Counted from the first letter of the stretch, positions 6,971 to 13,314 are shown. The stretch: 13,720 nucleotides of DNA from Elusimicrobiota bacterium (GCA_030639665.1 DAOWCC010000042.1:1-13720), one strand, 5' to 3'. The notes: generated by a model not told the origin, from the sequence alone. Program-made: numbers and translations.

Positions 6971-7344
6971 GTTAATCTCTATTTATATATTACAATATTG
7001 GAAGCCATGCTTCATAGAGTGGCCATTTGATAGCATAGCCTTTGATACGGCACCCGGCATAGCCTTGTCGGTAGCTATGCGCCCTTAGGAATTTGAAAAA
7101 TTCCAAGGATATTAGTCCCGTAACAAAGTTATACGGGGAACGACCAAATCCTTGGTCAAAAACCCAATATCGTTCGCCGCAAAATCTTTACCACCTCTCT
7201 TAGCTGGTTCTCATAAAAACATCTCTGCAAGATAGCAACTCGGGAACTTGTGTCCGTAGCAGTCCTTCCGATAGCCCAGTCCACTCACTCCTAAATTGCG
7301 ATAAACCTGAATTACCCAACCTACATAGGGAAACTTTATAAATA
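6971..7344. other. Gene-free, hairpin-rich intergenic region, possible structured RNA or decayed repeat
   Basis: About 370 bases between tRNA-Cys and the 7345-7380 terminator hold no credible gene on either strand. They do hold a row of inverted repeats: GAAGC/GCTTC (7001-7013); GCATAGC/GCTATGC (7057-7063 with 7074-7080); a bulged 10-bp hairpin at 7083-7108; CCCGTA/TACGGG (7117-7122 with 7132-7137); GAACGA/TCGTTC (7138-7143 with 7170-7175); and, inside that last pair, GACCAA-ATCC-TTGGTC (7142-7157). I could not match it to tmRNA, RNase P RNA, SRP RNA or a riboswitch. The strand is undecided. Confidence 0.45.
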
Positions 7345-7380
7345 AAAAAATCCCCTCAAATACTTCTGAGGGGATTTTTT
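7345..7380. terminator. Bidirectional intrinsic terminator
   Basis: TCCCCTCA (7351-7358) pairs with TGAGGGGA (7367-7374), extended by six A-T pairs on each side, with an 8-base loop. U-tracts follow in both directions. On the minus strand it sits 18 bases after the XRE regulator stop and ends that operon. On the plus strand it would end any transcript coming from 6971-7344. Confidence 0.9.
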
Positions 7381-7398
7381 ATATGATGAAGTTTCTTC

Positions 7399-7605
7399 TT
7401 ATTTTTCGCTTAGACTAAAAACCTCATTCACATTTTTATCAAAATATTCGGCTATCTTTAAGGCCAGAACAATGGAGGGAGAATAATCTTTCCCCTCAAT
7501 TGCGACTATGGTCTGGCGGGAAACTTCCACAGCCTTAGCAAGCGTATCTTGAGAAATTTCTTTCTCCGCCCTTAAGACTTTTATACGGTTGTTTAGTTTT
7601 TTCAT
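7399..7605 (-). CDS. XRE/Cro-CI family transcriptional regulator
   Basis: 68 aa, little more than one helix-turn-helix domain. The helices are seen in IKVLRAEKEISQDTLAKAV (8-26), the recognition part in VSRQTIVAIEGKDYSPS (28-44), and then LALKIAEYFDKNVNEVF. This is the short single-domain type (YozG-like) commonly found beside small membrane proteins. Its ATG (7605-7603) overlaps the TGA of the upstream membrane-protein gene by four bases (ATGA), which implies translational coupling. As last gene of the three-gene operon it probably controls its own operon promoter; that is inference from the family habit. A strong terminator follows. Confidence 0.93.
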   Translation of the reverse strand: MKKLNNRIKVLRAEKEISQDTLAKAVEVSRQTIVAIEGKDYSPSIVLALKIAEYFDKNVNEVFSLSEK

Positions 7606-7964
7606 AATTCAGTCCTTGGCATGCCAAAAATTCTAAAAAGAGGCAGATATGAAAGAACAACAACCATAACAGCATACTCAAGCATGTCATCGGTCTTAAT
7701 GCCTGTTATCTGAGATATTCCTAAATATATGAGAATGAAAGATATCCCCGCAAGCAAAGCAAAAAGATATACCGCTATACTATGATACAACTCCCGTTCA
7801 TCCACTTTATTTTTTACAATGTCTCTTATAGTCATCGCAAGAATAAAAACCGTTATTCCAGCGGCAAAAGAGAACACCCCTTTTAAAGCTATAGCATAAA
7901 ATACCGCTGACAACATTAGAACCAAACTCATTACTCTCCATACAATTCTTATTTTATTTTCCAT
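7602..7964 (-). CDS. Small four-helix membrane protein (DUF2178-like), second tandem copy
   Basis: 120 aa counting from ATG 7964, which I prefer over an upstream start because AAGGAG stands at proper distance before it and because the protein then begins MENKIRI, like its neighbour's MENKIKI. There are four hydrophobic segments, about residues 9-27, 30-47, 62-82 and 96-113, with a charged cytosolic-looking KNKVDERELY between the second and third. The placement of VDER resembles DUF2178 membrane proteins; the function of these is unknown. The reading frame overlaps the gene before it by 11 bases and the gene after it by 4. Likely paralog of the preceding gene. Confidence 0.85.
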   Translation of the reverse strand: MENKIRIVWRVMSLVLMLSAVFYAIALKGVFSFAAGITVFILAMTIRDIVKNKVDERELYHSIAVYLFALLAGISFILIYLGISQITGIKTDDMLEYAVMVVVLSYLPLFRIFGMPRTEL

Positions 7965-8334
7965 TTTCTTCTCCTTTAATCTTTTTTCCCTTAAGAAACA
8001 TAGTGAAGCTCCATTGCGATAAAGATAAAACAATTATGGTTAATATCGCCAAAGGATTCTGTTTGCCTGAAATTAAATATTCAGCGGTTTGATAAACGAA
8101 CAAAAAACATAAAGTGACAAAGTAAGCGCCATATGTTGATACATAATGTATCTGCCGATCTCTTTCATCAACAGAATTTTTTTGTTTTTTTGATGAAAAG
8201 AATACCGCAATCACAAGCAAAGCCATTATGCCTGTTATAATTGAGAAGCCATGCACCGTTGCAAGCCATGAAAACATGGCCAAAAAAACTATTATTGTCA
8301 GCACTTTTTGCATTATTTTTATTTTATTTTCCAT
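7954..8334 (-). CDS. Small four-helix membrane protein (DUF2178-like), first tandem copy
   Basis: 126 aa from ATG 8334. A TTG further upstream would lengthen it by six residues, but the AAAGGAG ribosome-binding site lies inside that extension, which rules it out. There are four hydrophobic segments, about 11-27, 29-47, 66-88 and 94-114, with NSVDERDRQIHYVSTYGAYF between the second and third. The VDERxR stretch and the four-helix layout resemble DUF2178 proteins, whose role is unknown. The C-terminus is lysine-rich (KGKKIKGEENGK). It is the first gene of a coupled operon with a paralog and an XRE regulator. The junction around its start (ribosome-binding site plus ATGGAAAATAAAAT) is nearly identical to that of the second copy, pointing to local duplication. 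Confidence 0.85.
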   Translation of the reverse strand: MENKIKIMQKVLTIIVFLAMFSWLATVHGFSIITGIMALLVIAVFFSSKKQKNSVDERDRQIHYVSTYGAYFVTLCFLFVYQTAEYLISGKQNPLAILTIIVLSLSQWSFTMFLKGKKIKGEENGK

Positions 8335-8358
8335 TTGTTTCTCCTTTATCAAGGCAGA

Positions 8359-8375
8359 TTAAGATTGAGATTAAG
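8359..8375 (-). repeat. Copy 2 of the 17-bp leader repeat with six-base periodicity
   Basis: TTAAGATTGAGATTAAG, identical to 5625-5641. The flanks extend the hexamer rhythm (AGATTA, AGATTG, AGATTA, AGGTCA). It lies immediately upstream of the AAAGGAG of the first DUF2178-like gene, the same place the other copy occupies before pckA. Confidence 0.6.
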
Positions 8376-8442
8376 GTCAAGGACAGAAAAACCGCGACAA
8401 ATCTCATTTAAAATCCCTGTTTAATTTTTTGCTACAAGAATA

Positions 8443-8470
8443 TGGTATATAAAATCTTACATTATGTCAA
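8443..8470 (-). promoter_or_regulatory. Promoter candidate of the membrane-protein/XRE operon
   Basis: A consensus -35 TTGACA (minus strand, 8470-8465) is followed after about 16-17 bases of AT-rich sequence by TACCAT, a weak -10. Transcription would start near 8435 and leave a leader of about 100 bases containing the hexamer repeat. Confidence 0.4.
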
Positions 8471-8636
8471 GGACCCTTTACATAAAGACAAATATAGTTA
8501 TCACATATTCCTTATACCAGGGATTTAATAACCACATGGCATTTACTCGAAATTTGTCGGAAGTTGGACTTCCGAATATGATTGAACTTATATGGAGCTT
8601 TTCAATAACCGCGCGCGTTTAATAAAAACCTCTATT

Positions 8637-8645
8637 TGCTAAAAT
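8637..8645 (+). promoter_or_regulatory. Extended -10 box directly at the amidase start; leaderless mRNA likely
   Basis: TGCTAAAAT is a TGn-extended -10 (TAAAAT, 8640-8645, five of six matches) ending six bases before ATG 8652. Initiation about seven bases downstream would fall on the A of the start codon. No Shine-Dalgarno is present, and TAA 8640-8642 closes the frame upstream, so no earlier start exists. The -35 is poor, as extended -10 promoters allow. Confidence 0.5.
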
Positions 8646-8651
8646 GGAACT

Positions 8652-9383
8652 ATGAAAATAGCGTTATGCCAATTTGATATCAAGCTCCAAGATAGAGAAG
8701 AAAATAAAAAAAGAATTTTAAACCTTCTTAAAAAAAACTCCTTAAAAAATGCAGACTGGCTTATTTTTCCTGAATTGACTTTGGATGGCTCGCCAATAAA
8801 AAAAGAAGTTGAGGAAATTAAAGAAGCTGATTTTTTATTTTTTAAAAACATCGCCAAAGAAAACAATGTTCATTTGACTTTTGGCGGCATCAGTGAAAAG
8901 CGAAACAAACTTTTTACACTAAACGCTAAAGGCGAAATTATTTGCGATTATTCCAAAATCAATTTATTTCGGATGACCCACGAAGACAAATTTTATATTC
9001 CGGGCGCGCGGCAAGATGTTTTTGAAATCAATAATTTTAAAATATTGCCTTCGGTATGTTTCGATTTAAAATTTCCAAAACTTTATTGGGATAAAGCCGA
9101 AGAAGCCGATATCATAATTAACATAGCCAATTGGCCGAAAAAAAGAAACGACCATTGGACCGCTCTCATTAGAGCGAGAGCCATTGAAAACCAAACCTTT
9201 ATGATAGGCGTAAACAGAACGGGAATGGATGGGCGCATTATATATGGCGGCAATTCCGTTATATATGATCCAATGGGAATTGAAATATTGAACGGTGGTT
9301 ACAAAGACGGTATTTTTATCACCGAGATAAATTCGGATGAAGTTAAAAAAACCAGAATAAAAAATCCTATAATAAGAAAATAG
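8652..9383 (+). CDS. Carbon-nitrogen hydrolase (nitrilase superfamily), omega-amidase-like
   Basis: 243 aa, a single nitrilase-fold domain. The Glu-Lys-Cys triad is visible: Glu41 in LIFPELTLDG, Lys102 in SKINLFRMTHED, and Cys136 in ILPSVCFDLKFPKLY. The stretch ALIRARAIENQTFMIGVNRT followed by GMDG is close to the YafV/Nit2 omega-amidase group, which hydrolyses 2-oxoglutaramate or 2-oxosuccinamate to the 2-oxo acid and ammonia after glutamine or asparagine transamination. Exact substrate is inferred; other amides are possible. The opening MKIALCQFDI is normal for the family, so the start is firm despite the missing ribosome-binding site. The gene begins a plus-strand group of three but is 66 bases from the next gene, so co-transcription is plausible, not certain. 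Confidence 0.9.
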   Translation: MKIALCQFDIKLQDREENKKRILNLLKKNSLKNADWLIFPELTLDGSPIKKEVEEIKEADFLFFKNIAKENNVHLTFGGISEKRNKLFTLNAKGEIICDYSKINLFRMTHEDKFYIPGARQDVFEINNFKILPSVCFDLKFPKLYWDKAEEADIIINIANWPKKRNDHWTALIRARAIENQTFMIGVNRTGMDGRIIYGGNSVIYDPMGIEILNGGYKDGIFITEINSDEVKKTRIKNPIIRK

Positions 9384-9449
9384 CGCGACAGTGATACAAC
9401 GCGACAGACAACAGTTACCATAGTAAATAATTTTGGAGACAACAATTTT

Positions 9450-10478
9450 ATGAAACTGATAATAGCTATTTTAATCCTTAGTCTTTCCGTAAGCGCTCAT
9501 GCGGATATCTTATTAATGAAAGACGGAACCCAAATCAAAGGAACCATTGTGGGAGAAATGGATTCAATTTTAAACATAAAAACAAAATACGGCAATTTGA
9601 ATATTGATAAAAAAGATATATTTAAAATCACCAAAGACAAGCAAATTAAAATCTCAACAAAAAAATCTCCTGTAAAAATTAAAAAACTTTCACCCAAATA
9701 CACATTTAAAACAATCAGCGAAAGCACATCTTCAATTAAAAAGATTTATATGAAGAACGGAGCGCCAATGGCGACTGAAACCTTTAATGATAAAGAAGAA
9801 CTGATTAAAATTGAAGGCGCTATTGAAGACGCGACTTATAGAGAATATTATTCCAATGGCTCCATAAAAACGGAAAAAACAATTATAAACGGGAAAGAGA
9901 GCGGCTCGCTTAAAATTTACTATCCCAATGGCAATCTTCAAAGCAAAGCTTATTATGTAAACGGGAAACTAAACGGAACGGTTAAAATCTTTAATGAAAA
10001 TGAAAAACTGCTTTTTGAACAAAATTTTAAAAATTCAATTTTAAACGGTTTTTTCAAGGAATACGATGAAGACGGCAATGTAAAATCGGAACTTTTTTAT
10101 ATAAACGGGAACATAGTCGCAAAACCAAAAGAAACAAAAAAACTTGAAAAAACAGTGGAAGCAAAAAAAAACAAAACAAACGATTCCGATATAAACACGC
10201 TTATAACGGTTAAAATCCGAAAACTTGCCAGAGGCGAAAGATTTTCATTTTACATGAACAATAAATATATAGGAAAAATTCTTCTTGATAATAATTACAA
10301 TATTCTTTCTCAATCCGGAAAAATTCCCGACGGCACAATTCAGGCTTATTCAAAAAAAGGCAGATTGGAAAAAGAATTTGTTTTTACGGATAGGGAAATA
10401 ACTCTTCTAAAAGTCTATATTATGGGCGAATTGAAAACCCAATACACCTATAAAGAAAATCAATCTATTAAGAAATAA
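9450..10478 (+). CDS. Exported YwqK/MORN-like repeat protein
   Basis: 342 aa. A signal peptide MKLIIAILILSLSVSAHA ends in an Ala-His-Ala site at residues 16-18, so the protein is exported to the periplasm or outside. The mature start DILLMKDGTQIKGTIVGEMD resembles small SH3-like beta domains seen at the front of many bacterial envelope proteins. Residues about 97-222 hold imperfect repeats of 20-24 residues built on YYSNGSIKTEKTIINGKESG, YYPNGNLQSKAYYVNGKLNG and YDEDGNVKSELFYINGN. This is the 'Y-NG---E--Y-NGK--G' pattern of YwqK-type (MORN-related) proteins. A lysine-rich linker (about 224-245) leads to a further beta-rich part with another degenerate repeat (about 297-330). TTGGAGA lies upstream of the ATG at slightly long spacing. 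The radical SAM gene starts four bases after the stop. Confidence 0.85.
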   Translation: MKLIIAILILSLSVSAHADILLMKDGTQIKGTIVGEMDSILNIKTKYGNLNIDKKDIFKITKDKQIKISTKKSPVKIKKLSPKYTFKTISESTSSIKKIYMKNGAPMATETFNDKEELIKIEGAIEDATYREYYSNGSIKTEKTIINGKESGSLKIYYPNGNLQSKAYYVNGKLNGTVKIFNENEKLLFEQNFKNSILNGFFKEYDEDGNVKSELFYINGNIVAKPKETKKLEKTVEAKKNKTNDSDINTLITVKIRKLARGERFSFYMNNKYIGKILLDNNYNILSQSGKIPDGTIQAYSKKGRLEKEFVFTDREITLLKVYIMGELKTQYTYKENQSIKK

Positions 10479-10482
10479 AAAA

Positions 10483-11553
10483 ATGTATCCAAAATATTTT
10501 ACAGTGGACTTTATAACCGGCGCTTGCAATAATAGATGCCGTCATTGTTATTCTAAAATTCCGGGCTCAATAAAACCTCTTAATTACGAACAATCCATAC
10601 TTCTACTTAATGAAATAAATAAATCGACAGTTTCAGAATTTATCATGTGTCCTTGGGCTCTTATGCATGACCCATTATTGGTTAAAGATTTCGACAAATT
10701 AATTCCTTATATAAAAAAACATTGGCCAAAATATAAAAACACAGTCTCTTTAGTCAGTAATTTATCCACCATAAATAAATCTTCCGCCACAATTGATAAA
10801 TTAAAAAAAATAGGAATTAGAGAATTACAATTTTCTTTTTACGGCATAGGTAAAACCCATGATTGGTTCGCGGGACGAAAAAACGCTTATAACAATATAG
10901 AACAGGCTATCCCTCTTTTACAAAAAGCAAAATTTAAATTATATCCAAAAGTGTGGCTTCATAAAAAAATAGGCCCCGATCTGCCAAAAATCATGGAAAA
11001 ATTTAAACACTTTGGATTAAAAATACAAAACGGAAAACTTCCGGCGGACATTATTGATCCGGTTGGACATCAACTAGACCATCCCGAAGATAGGCCTAAT
11101 CACAAAGACCTTATTGATTACGCTGATTTATTACCAAAAAGAATTTTCTCATGGGAAGAGGGTTCTGTTTGCAAAAACATTTTAAACGGATTAACTCCTG
11201 ATGGGAAAAAGAAGAAGGAAAAGATTTCTTCCGCGAAAAAATCCGACGCAGAACAAATAAAAAACCTGATGTGCATTTACACTGTCTTACCAAACGGAGA
11301 AGTATATCCTTTTTGGGAACCCATACACCCGCTGTTTAAATTAGGAAATGTTTTTACCGATGGTATGGATAAAATTCATAAAAAACACTATAAAAACAAT
11401 TGCACTCAAAACAATCCTTCTGAAGAAATGAGTTATTTGGATTTAGTAAATAAATTCGGAGATATTAAAAGCACAAAACTTTATTCACATCCTGAAGCGC
11501 TTATCTGGGATTATAAATACAGATACCTTAAAACCCAAAAATCAAATAAATAA
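10483..11553 (+). CDS. Radical SAM protein
   Basis: 356 aa. The cluster-binding motif is near the N-terminus: CNNRCRHCY, a CxxxCxxC with Cys15, Cys19 and Cys22. Then follow LSLVSNLSTI-like and ELQFSFYGIGKTHDWFAGRK (114-133) segments of the SAM barrel. The C-terminal part holds MCIYTVLPNGEVYPFWEPI and KLGNVF (263-291), the 'G-VYP ... LGN' tail seen in SPASM/twitch-type enzymes. The cysteines there (230, 264, 307) are too spread out to form a standard SPASM motif, so an auxiliary cluster is doubtful. Reaction and substrate are unknown. The ATG stands four bases after the stop of the exported repeat protein and lacks a good own ribosome-binding site, so it is probably translationally coupled. 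A terminator starts directly after its stop. Confidence 0.9.
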   Translation: MYPKYFTVDFITGACNNRCRHCYSKIPGSIKPLNYEQSILLLNEINKSTVSEFIMCPWALMHDPLLVKDFDKLIPYIKKHWPKYKNTVSLVSNLSTINKSSATIDKLKKIGIRELQFSFYGIGKTHDWFAGRKNAYNNIEQAIPLLQKAKFKLYPKVWLHKKIGPDLPKIMEKFKHFGLKIQNGKLPADIIDPVGHQLDHPEDRPNHKDLIDYADLLPKRIFSWEEGSVCKNILNGLTPDGKKKKEKISSAKKSDAEQIKNLMCIYTVLPNGEVYPFWEPIHPLFKLGNVFTDGMDKIHKKHYKNNCTQNNPSEEMSYLDLVNKFGDIKSTKLYSHPEALIWDYKYRYLKTQKSNK

Positions 11554-11588
11554 AAAATCGCGGCGCTGATAAACAGCGCCGCGATTTT
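11554..11588. terminator. Strong bidirectional terminator between convergent genes
   Basis: A perfect 15-bp stem, AAAATCGCGGCGCTG (11554-11568) with CAGCGCCGCGATTTT (11574-11588), loop ATAAA. It begins at the base after the radical SAM stop and lies 19 bases from the end of the convergent flavoenzyme gene. A and T tracts on both sides suit termination from both directions. Confidence 0.95.
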
Positions 11589-11607
11589 AATTATCTATAA
11601 AGAAATT

Positions 11608-12957
11608 TTATTTCTTTAATTTTTTTACGAGCATTTCAGCCGCTTTGGTGATAGGATAAGCGGTCGGAGGCGCGGTCAGCAAAGGATGCGTCCCGATTTG
11701 AGTGGTTAAAACGGAATTCACAGTCATTCTGTTTTGAATGGCGAATCCTATAATATTTATAACTTCTCCGGTACTAGGCCCACACACAACCTCTCCACCA
11801 AGTATTACTCCCGAATCTTTTGCGGCAATAAGTTTCACCATTTGTTTATGTGTTCCCGGCAATGTCCCGGGGTGCTTATCAATACCTTCAAAAGTCGAGG
11901 TAACAATATCAAAACCCTCTTTAACGGCCTCTTTTTCAATTAAACCCGCAGAGGCAAAACCTATTTCACCGAAAGCGGTGGCAAAAACGGCAATGGTTCC
12001 GCTAAAAGCCTGTACAGAAGACAATTTATAAAGATTCATACCCGCGATTCTCGCTTCGGCGCAAGCTGTGGAAGCAAGCATAACTCCGCTAACTTTTCCG
12101 GTAACAAAATCTTTTTTTGAAGCGCAATCACCAACGGCAAAAATATCACAATTACGCGTTCTCATATATTTATCCGTTTTAACAAAACCCATTTCATTGG
12201 TTTCTATACCTGCTTCCTTAGCAAGAGAAGTATTGGTACGATAACCCATGGACAAAATAACGGCATCGGCCTCAAGTTTTTTCCCGTCATTTAATAAAAC
12301 TTCTTTAACCTCTTTATCACCCAATAACTCTTTAACTCCCGAACCGCTCTCAACTTTTACGCCTCTGGATTTAATGATTTCTTCAGCTTTAACGGCTATT
12401 TCTTCATCAAAAACCAATTCCAAAATATGCGGTAATATTTCAACTAAGCTAACATCTTTACCGGCTTTATTTAGTTCATCGGATATTTCAACTCCTATAA
12501 AACCGCCGCCGATAACAACAACTTTTTTACGGTCTTTAAGTTTGGTTAAAACTTTATCAAGATACTCTTTATTTTTTGGAATGGTGAAAACATTTTCAAG
12601 ATCAGCGCCCTTAAGCCATTTGGGAACCGCGGGAGTGGAACCGAGCGCCAATATAAGTTTTTCAAAACCAATTTCTTGGCCATCCGCCGTTTTACAAACT
12701 TTCTTTTCCGTATCTATGGAAACCACTTCGCCTATAAGCAAATCCACTCCGGCGCCGGTTAAAGCTCCATCGGGTATCAGATTTTTTTCAGTGCTGTCCA
12801 AAGAACCGAAAACATAGGGTATTCCACAGGGAACAAGCACTTGTTTTTCCTTGCGAATCACCAGAAATCTTTTATCGGGATAAGAAGACTTTCCCGTTAC
12901 AGCGGCGATAATACCGGCCGCGCTTCCGCCAATTACCAAAACATCCGTTTTTTCCAT
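11608..12957 (-). CDS. CoA-disulfide reductase / NADH oxidase-like flavoprotein
   Basis: 449 aa, the usual length for single-cysteine members of the pyridine nucleotide-disulfide oxidoreductase family. The FAD Rossmann motif is VLVIGGSAAG (6-15). The single redox cysteine is Cys44 in VPCGIPY, at the position of Cys43 of CoA-disulfide reductase and Cys42 of NADH peroxidase. The NAD(P)H site is VVVIGGGFIGVEIS (146-159). The second FAD motif is IFAVGDCA (272-279). The C-terminal dimerisation part ends with THPLLTAPPTAYPI. Known relatives reduce CoA disulfide, CoA persulfide or polysulfide, or O2; no C-terminal rhodanese domain is present. The start ATG 12957 has AAAGGAG upstream, 16 bases after the stop of an ArsR-type regulator, so the two form an operon. 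That regulator's paired cysteines favour a sulfur-handling role over an O2-consuming one; this is inference. Confidence 0.9.
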   Translation of the reverse strand: MEKTDVLVIGGSAAGIIAAVTGKSSYPDKRFLVIRKEKQVLVPCGIPYVFGSLDSTEKNLIPDGALTGAGVDLLIGEVVSIDTEKKVCKTADGQEIGFEKLILALGSTPAVPKWLKGADLENVFTIPKNKEYLDKVLTKLKDRKKVVVIGGGFIGVEISDELNKAGKDVSLVEILPHILELVFDEEIAVKAEEIIKSRGVKVESGSGVKELLGDKEVKEVLLNDGKKLEADAVILSMGYRTNTSLAKEAGIETNEMGFVKTDKYMRTRNCDIFAVGDCASKKDFVTGKVSGVMLASTACAEARIAGMNLYKLSSVQAFSGTIAVFATAFGEIGFASAGLIEKEAVKEGFDIVTSTFEGIDKHPGTLPGTHKQMVKLIAAKDSGVILGGEVVCGPSTGEVINIIGFAIQNRMTVNSVLTTQIGTHPLLTAPPTAYPITKAAEMLVKKLKK

Positions 12958-12973
12958 AATTATACTCTCCTTT

Positions 12974-13276
12974 TTAAACTTTTAAATCGGGGCAACAAAT
13001 TTTTCTCAATTTTTTTATGAGATTTTTTTCTTTCCCTTGTTTGATACTGTAATAAACTCTATTTCCCGTTTTCCTGCTTTTAATTAAACCTCTATCGGAC
13101 AGAATTCTCAAATGCTGAGATATATTCCCCTTACTCGTTCCCAGTTCTTCCCGCAATTGCCCCACATACATTTCCTTTTCAGAAAGAAGACACAACATAA
13201 GAAATCTTGTGGGATTCGATAAAGCCGAGAGAACAACCGAAAGCTCTTTGGCAGCTTCAAAGCATTTTTGTCTCAT
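12974..13276 (-). CDS. ArsR-family repressor with SqrR/BigR-like cysteine pair
   Basis: 100 aa, one winged-helix domain. The recognition helix lies in LGTSKGNISQHLRILSDRGL (45-64) and the wing in KTGNRVYYSI. Cys29 sits in the second helix (NPTRFLMLCLLSEKE) and Cys94-Cys95 at the end of the last helix (KLRKICCP). In the persulfide sensors SqrR (Cys41/Cys107) and BigR (Cys42/Cys108) the two working cysteines are in the same helices, 66 residues apart; Cys29-Cys95 is also 66. No metal-binding CxC of arsenic or zinc sensors is seen. It likely represses its own operon until reactive sulfur oxidises the cysteines. ATG 13276 is the only possible start: a TAA stands two codons upstream, there is no Shine-Dalgarno, and the promoter would begin transcription about two bases before it. 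Confidence 0.88.
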   Translation of the reverse strand: MRQKCFEAAKELSVVLSALSNPTRFLMLCLLSEKEMYVGQLREELGTSKGNISQHLRILSDRGLIKSRKTGNRVYYSIKQGKEKNLIKKLRKICCPDLKV

Positions 13277-13305
13277 ATTTTAGTAGTTTAACACATACTA
13301 AAATA
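13276..13305 (-). promoter_or_regulatory. Perfect 10+10 bp palindrome, probable ArsR-family operator
   Basis: TATTTTAGTA (13276-13285) and TACTAAAATA (13296-13305) form a perfect inverted repeat with a 10-base spacer. It covers the -10 box, the expected transcription start and the first base of the repressor's ATG, so a bound dimer would shut transcription off. AT-rich palindromes of this size suit ArsR-family dimers. That the adjacent repressor binds it is inference. Confidence 0.75.
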
Positions 13306-13314
13306 CTCTGTCAA
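13285..13314 (-). promoter_or_regulatory. Promoter of the ArsR/flavoenzyme operon
   Basis: TTGACA (minus strand, 13314-13309) is a full consensus -35. TAAACT (13290-13285) follows after 18 bases and matches four of six -10 positions. The start of transcription would be near 13278, giving a practically leaderless message for the repressor. Confidence 0.6.

Larger units (their letters stand above)
8335..8651. other. Divergent intergenic region between the membrane-protein operon and the amidase gene
   Basis: About 317 bases with no gene. It holds, from left to right, the second leader repeat (8359-8375), a minus-strand promoter candidate (8443-8470), a perfect hairpin TCGGAAG-TTGGA-CTTCCGA (8557-8575) that could be an operator, and an extended -10 box for the plus-strand gene (8637-8645). 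The rest is AT-rich and featureless. Confidence 0.6.

Noticed and set aside
6971..7344. tmRNA, RNase P RNA, SRP RNA or a riboswitch in the hairpin-rich region
   Set aside because: None of the hallmark sequences (tRNA-like ends with a tag reading frame, the GAGGAAAGUCC-type core, the GNAR-capped SRP helix) could be found on either strand.
7275..7344. A minus-strand frame, open for about 43 codons from 7344, read as part of a protein gene
   Set aside because: No start with a ribosome-binding site, it ends in a stop inside the structured region, and no family is recognised.
8557..8575. TCGGAAG-TTGGA-CTTCCGA hairpin as a terminator
   Set aside because: No U-tract follows on either strand, and it lies between divergent genes, where a terminator is not expected; kept only as a possible operator.
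12248..12817. 189-codon plus-strand frame antisense to the flavoreductase
   Set aside because: Composition is the mirror of the real gene, rich in Ser, Thr and Pro, with no ribosome-binding site; the minus-strand gene has all family motifs.
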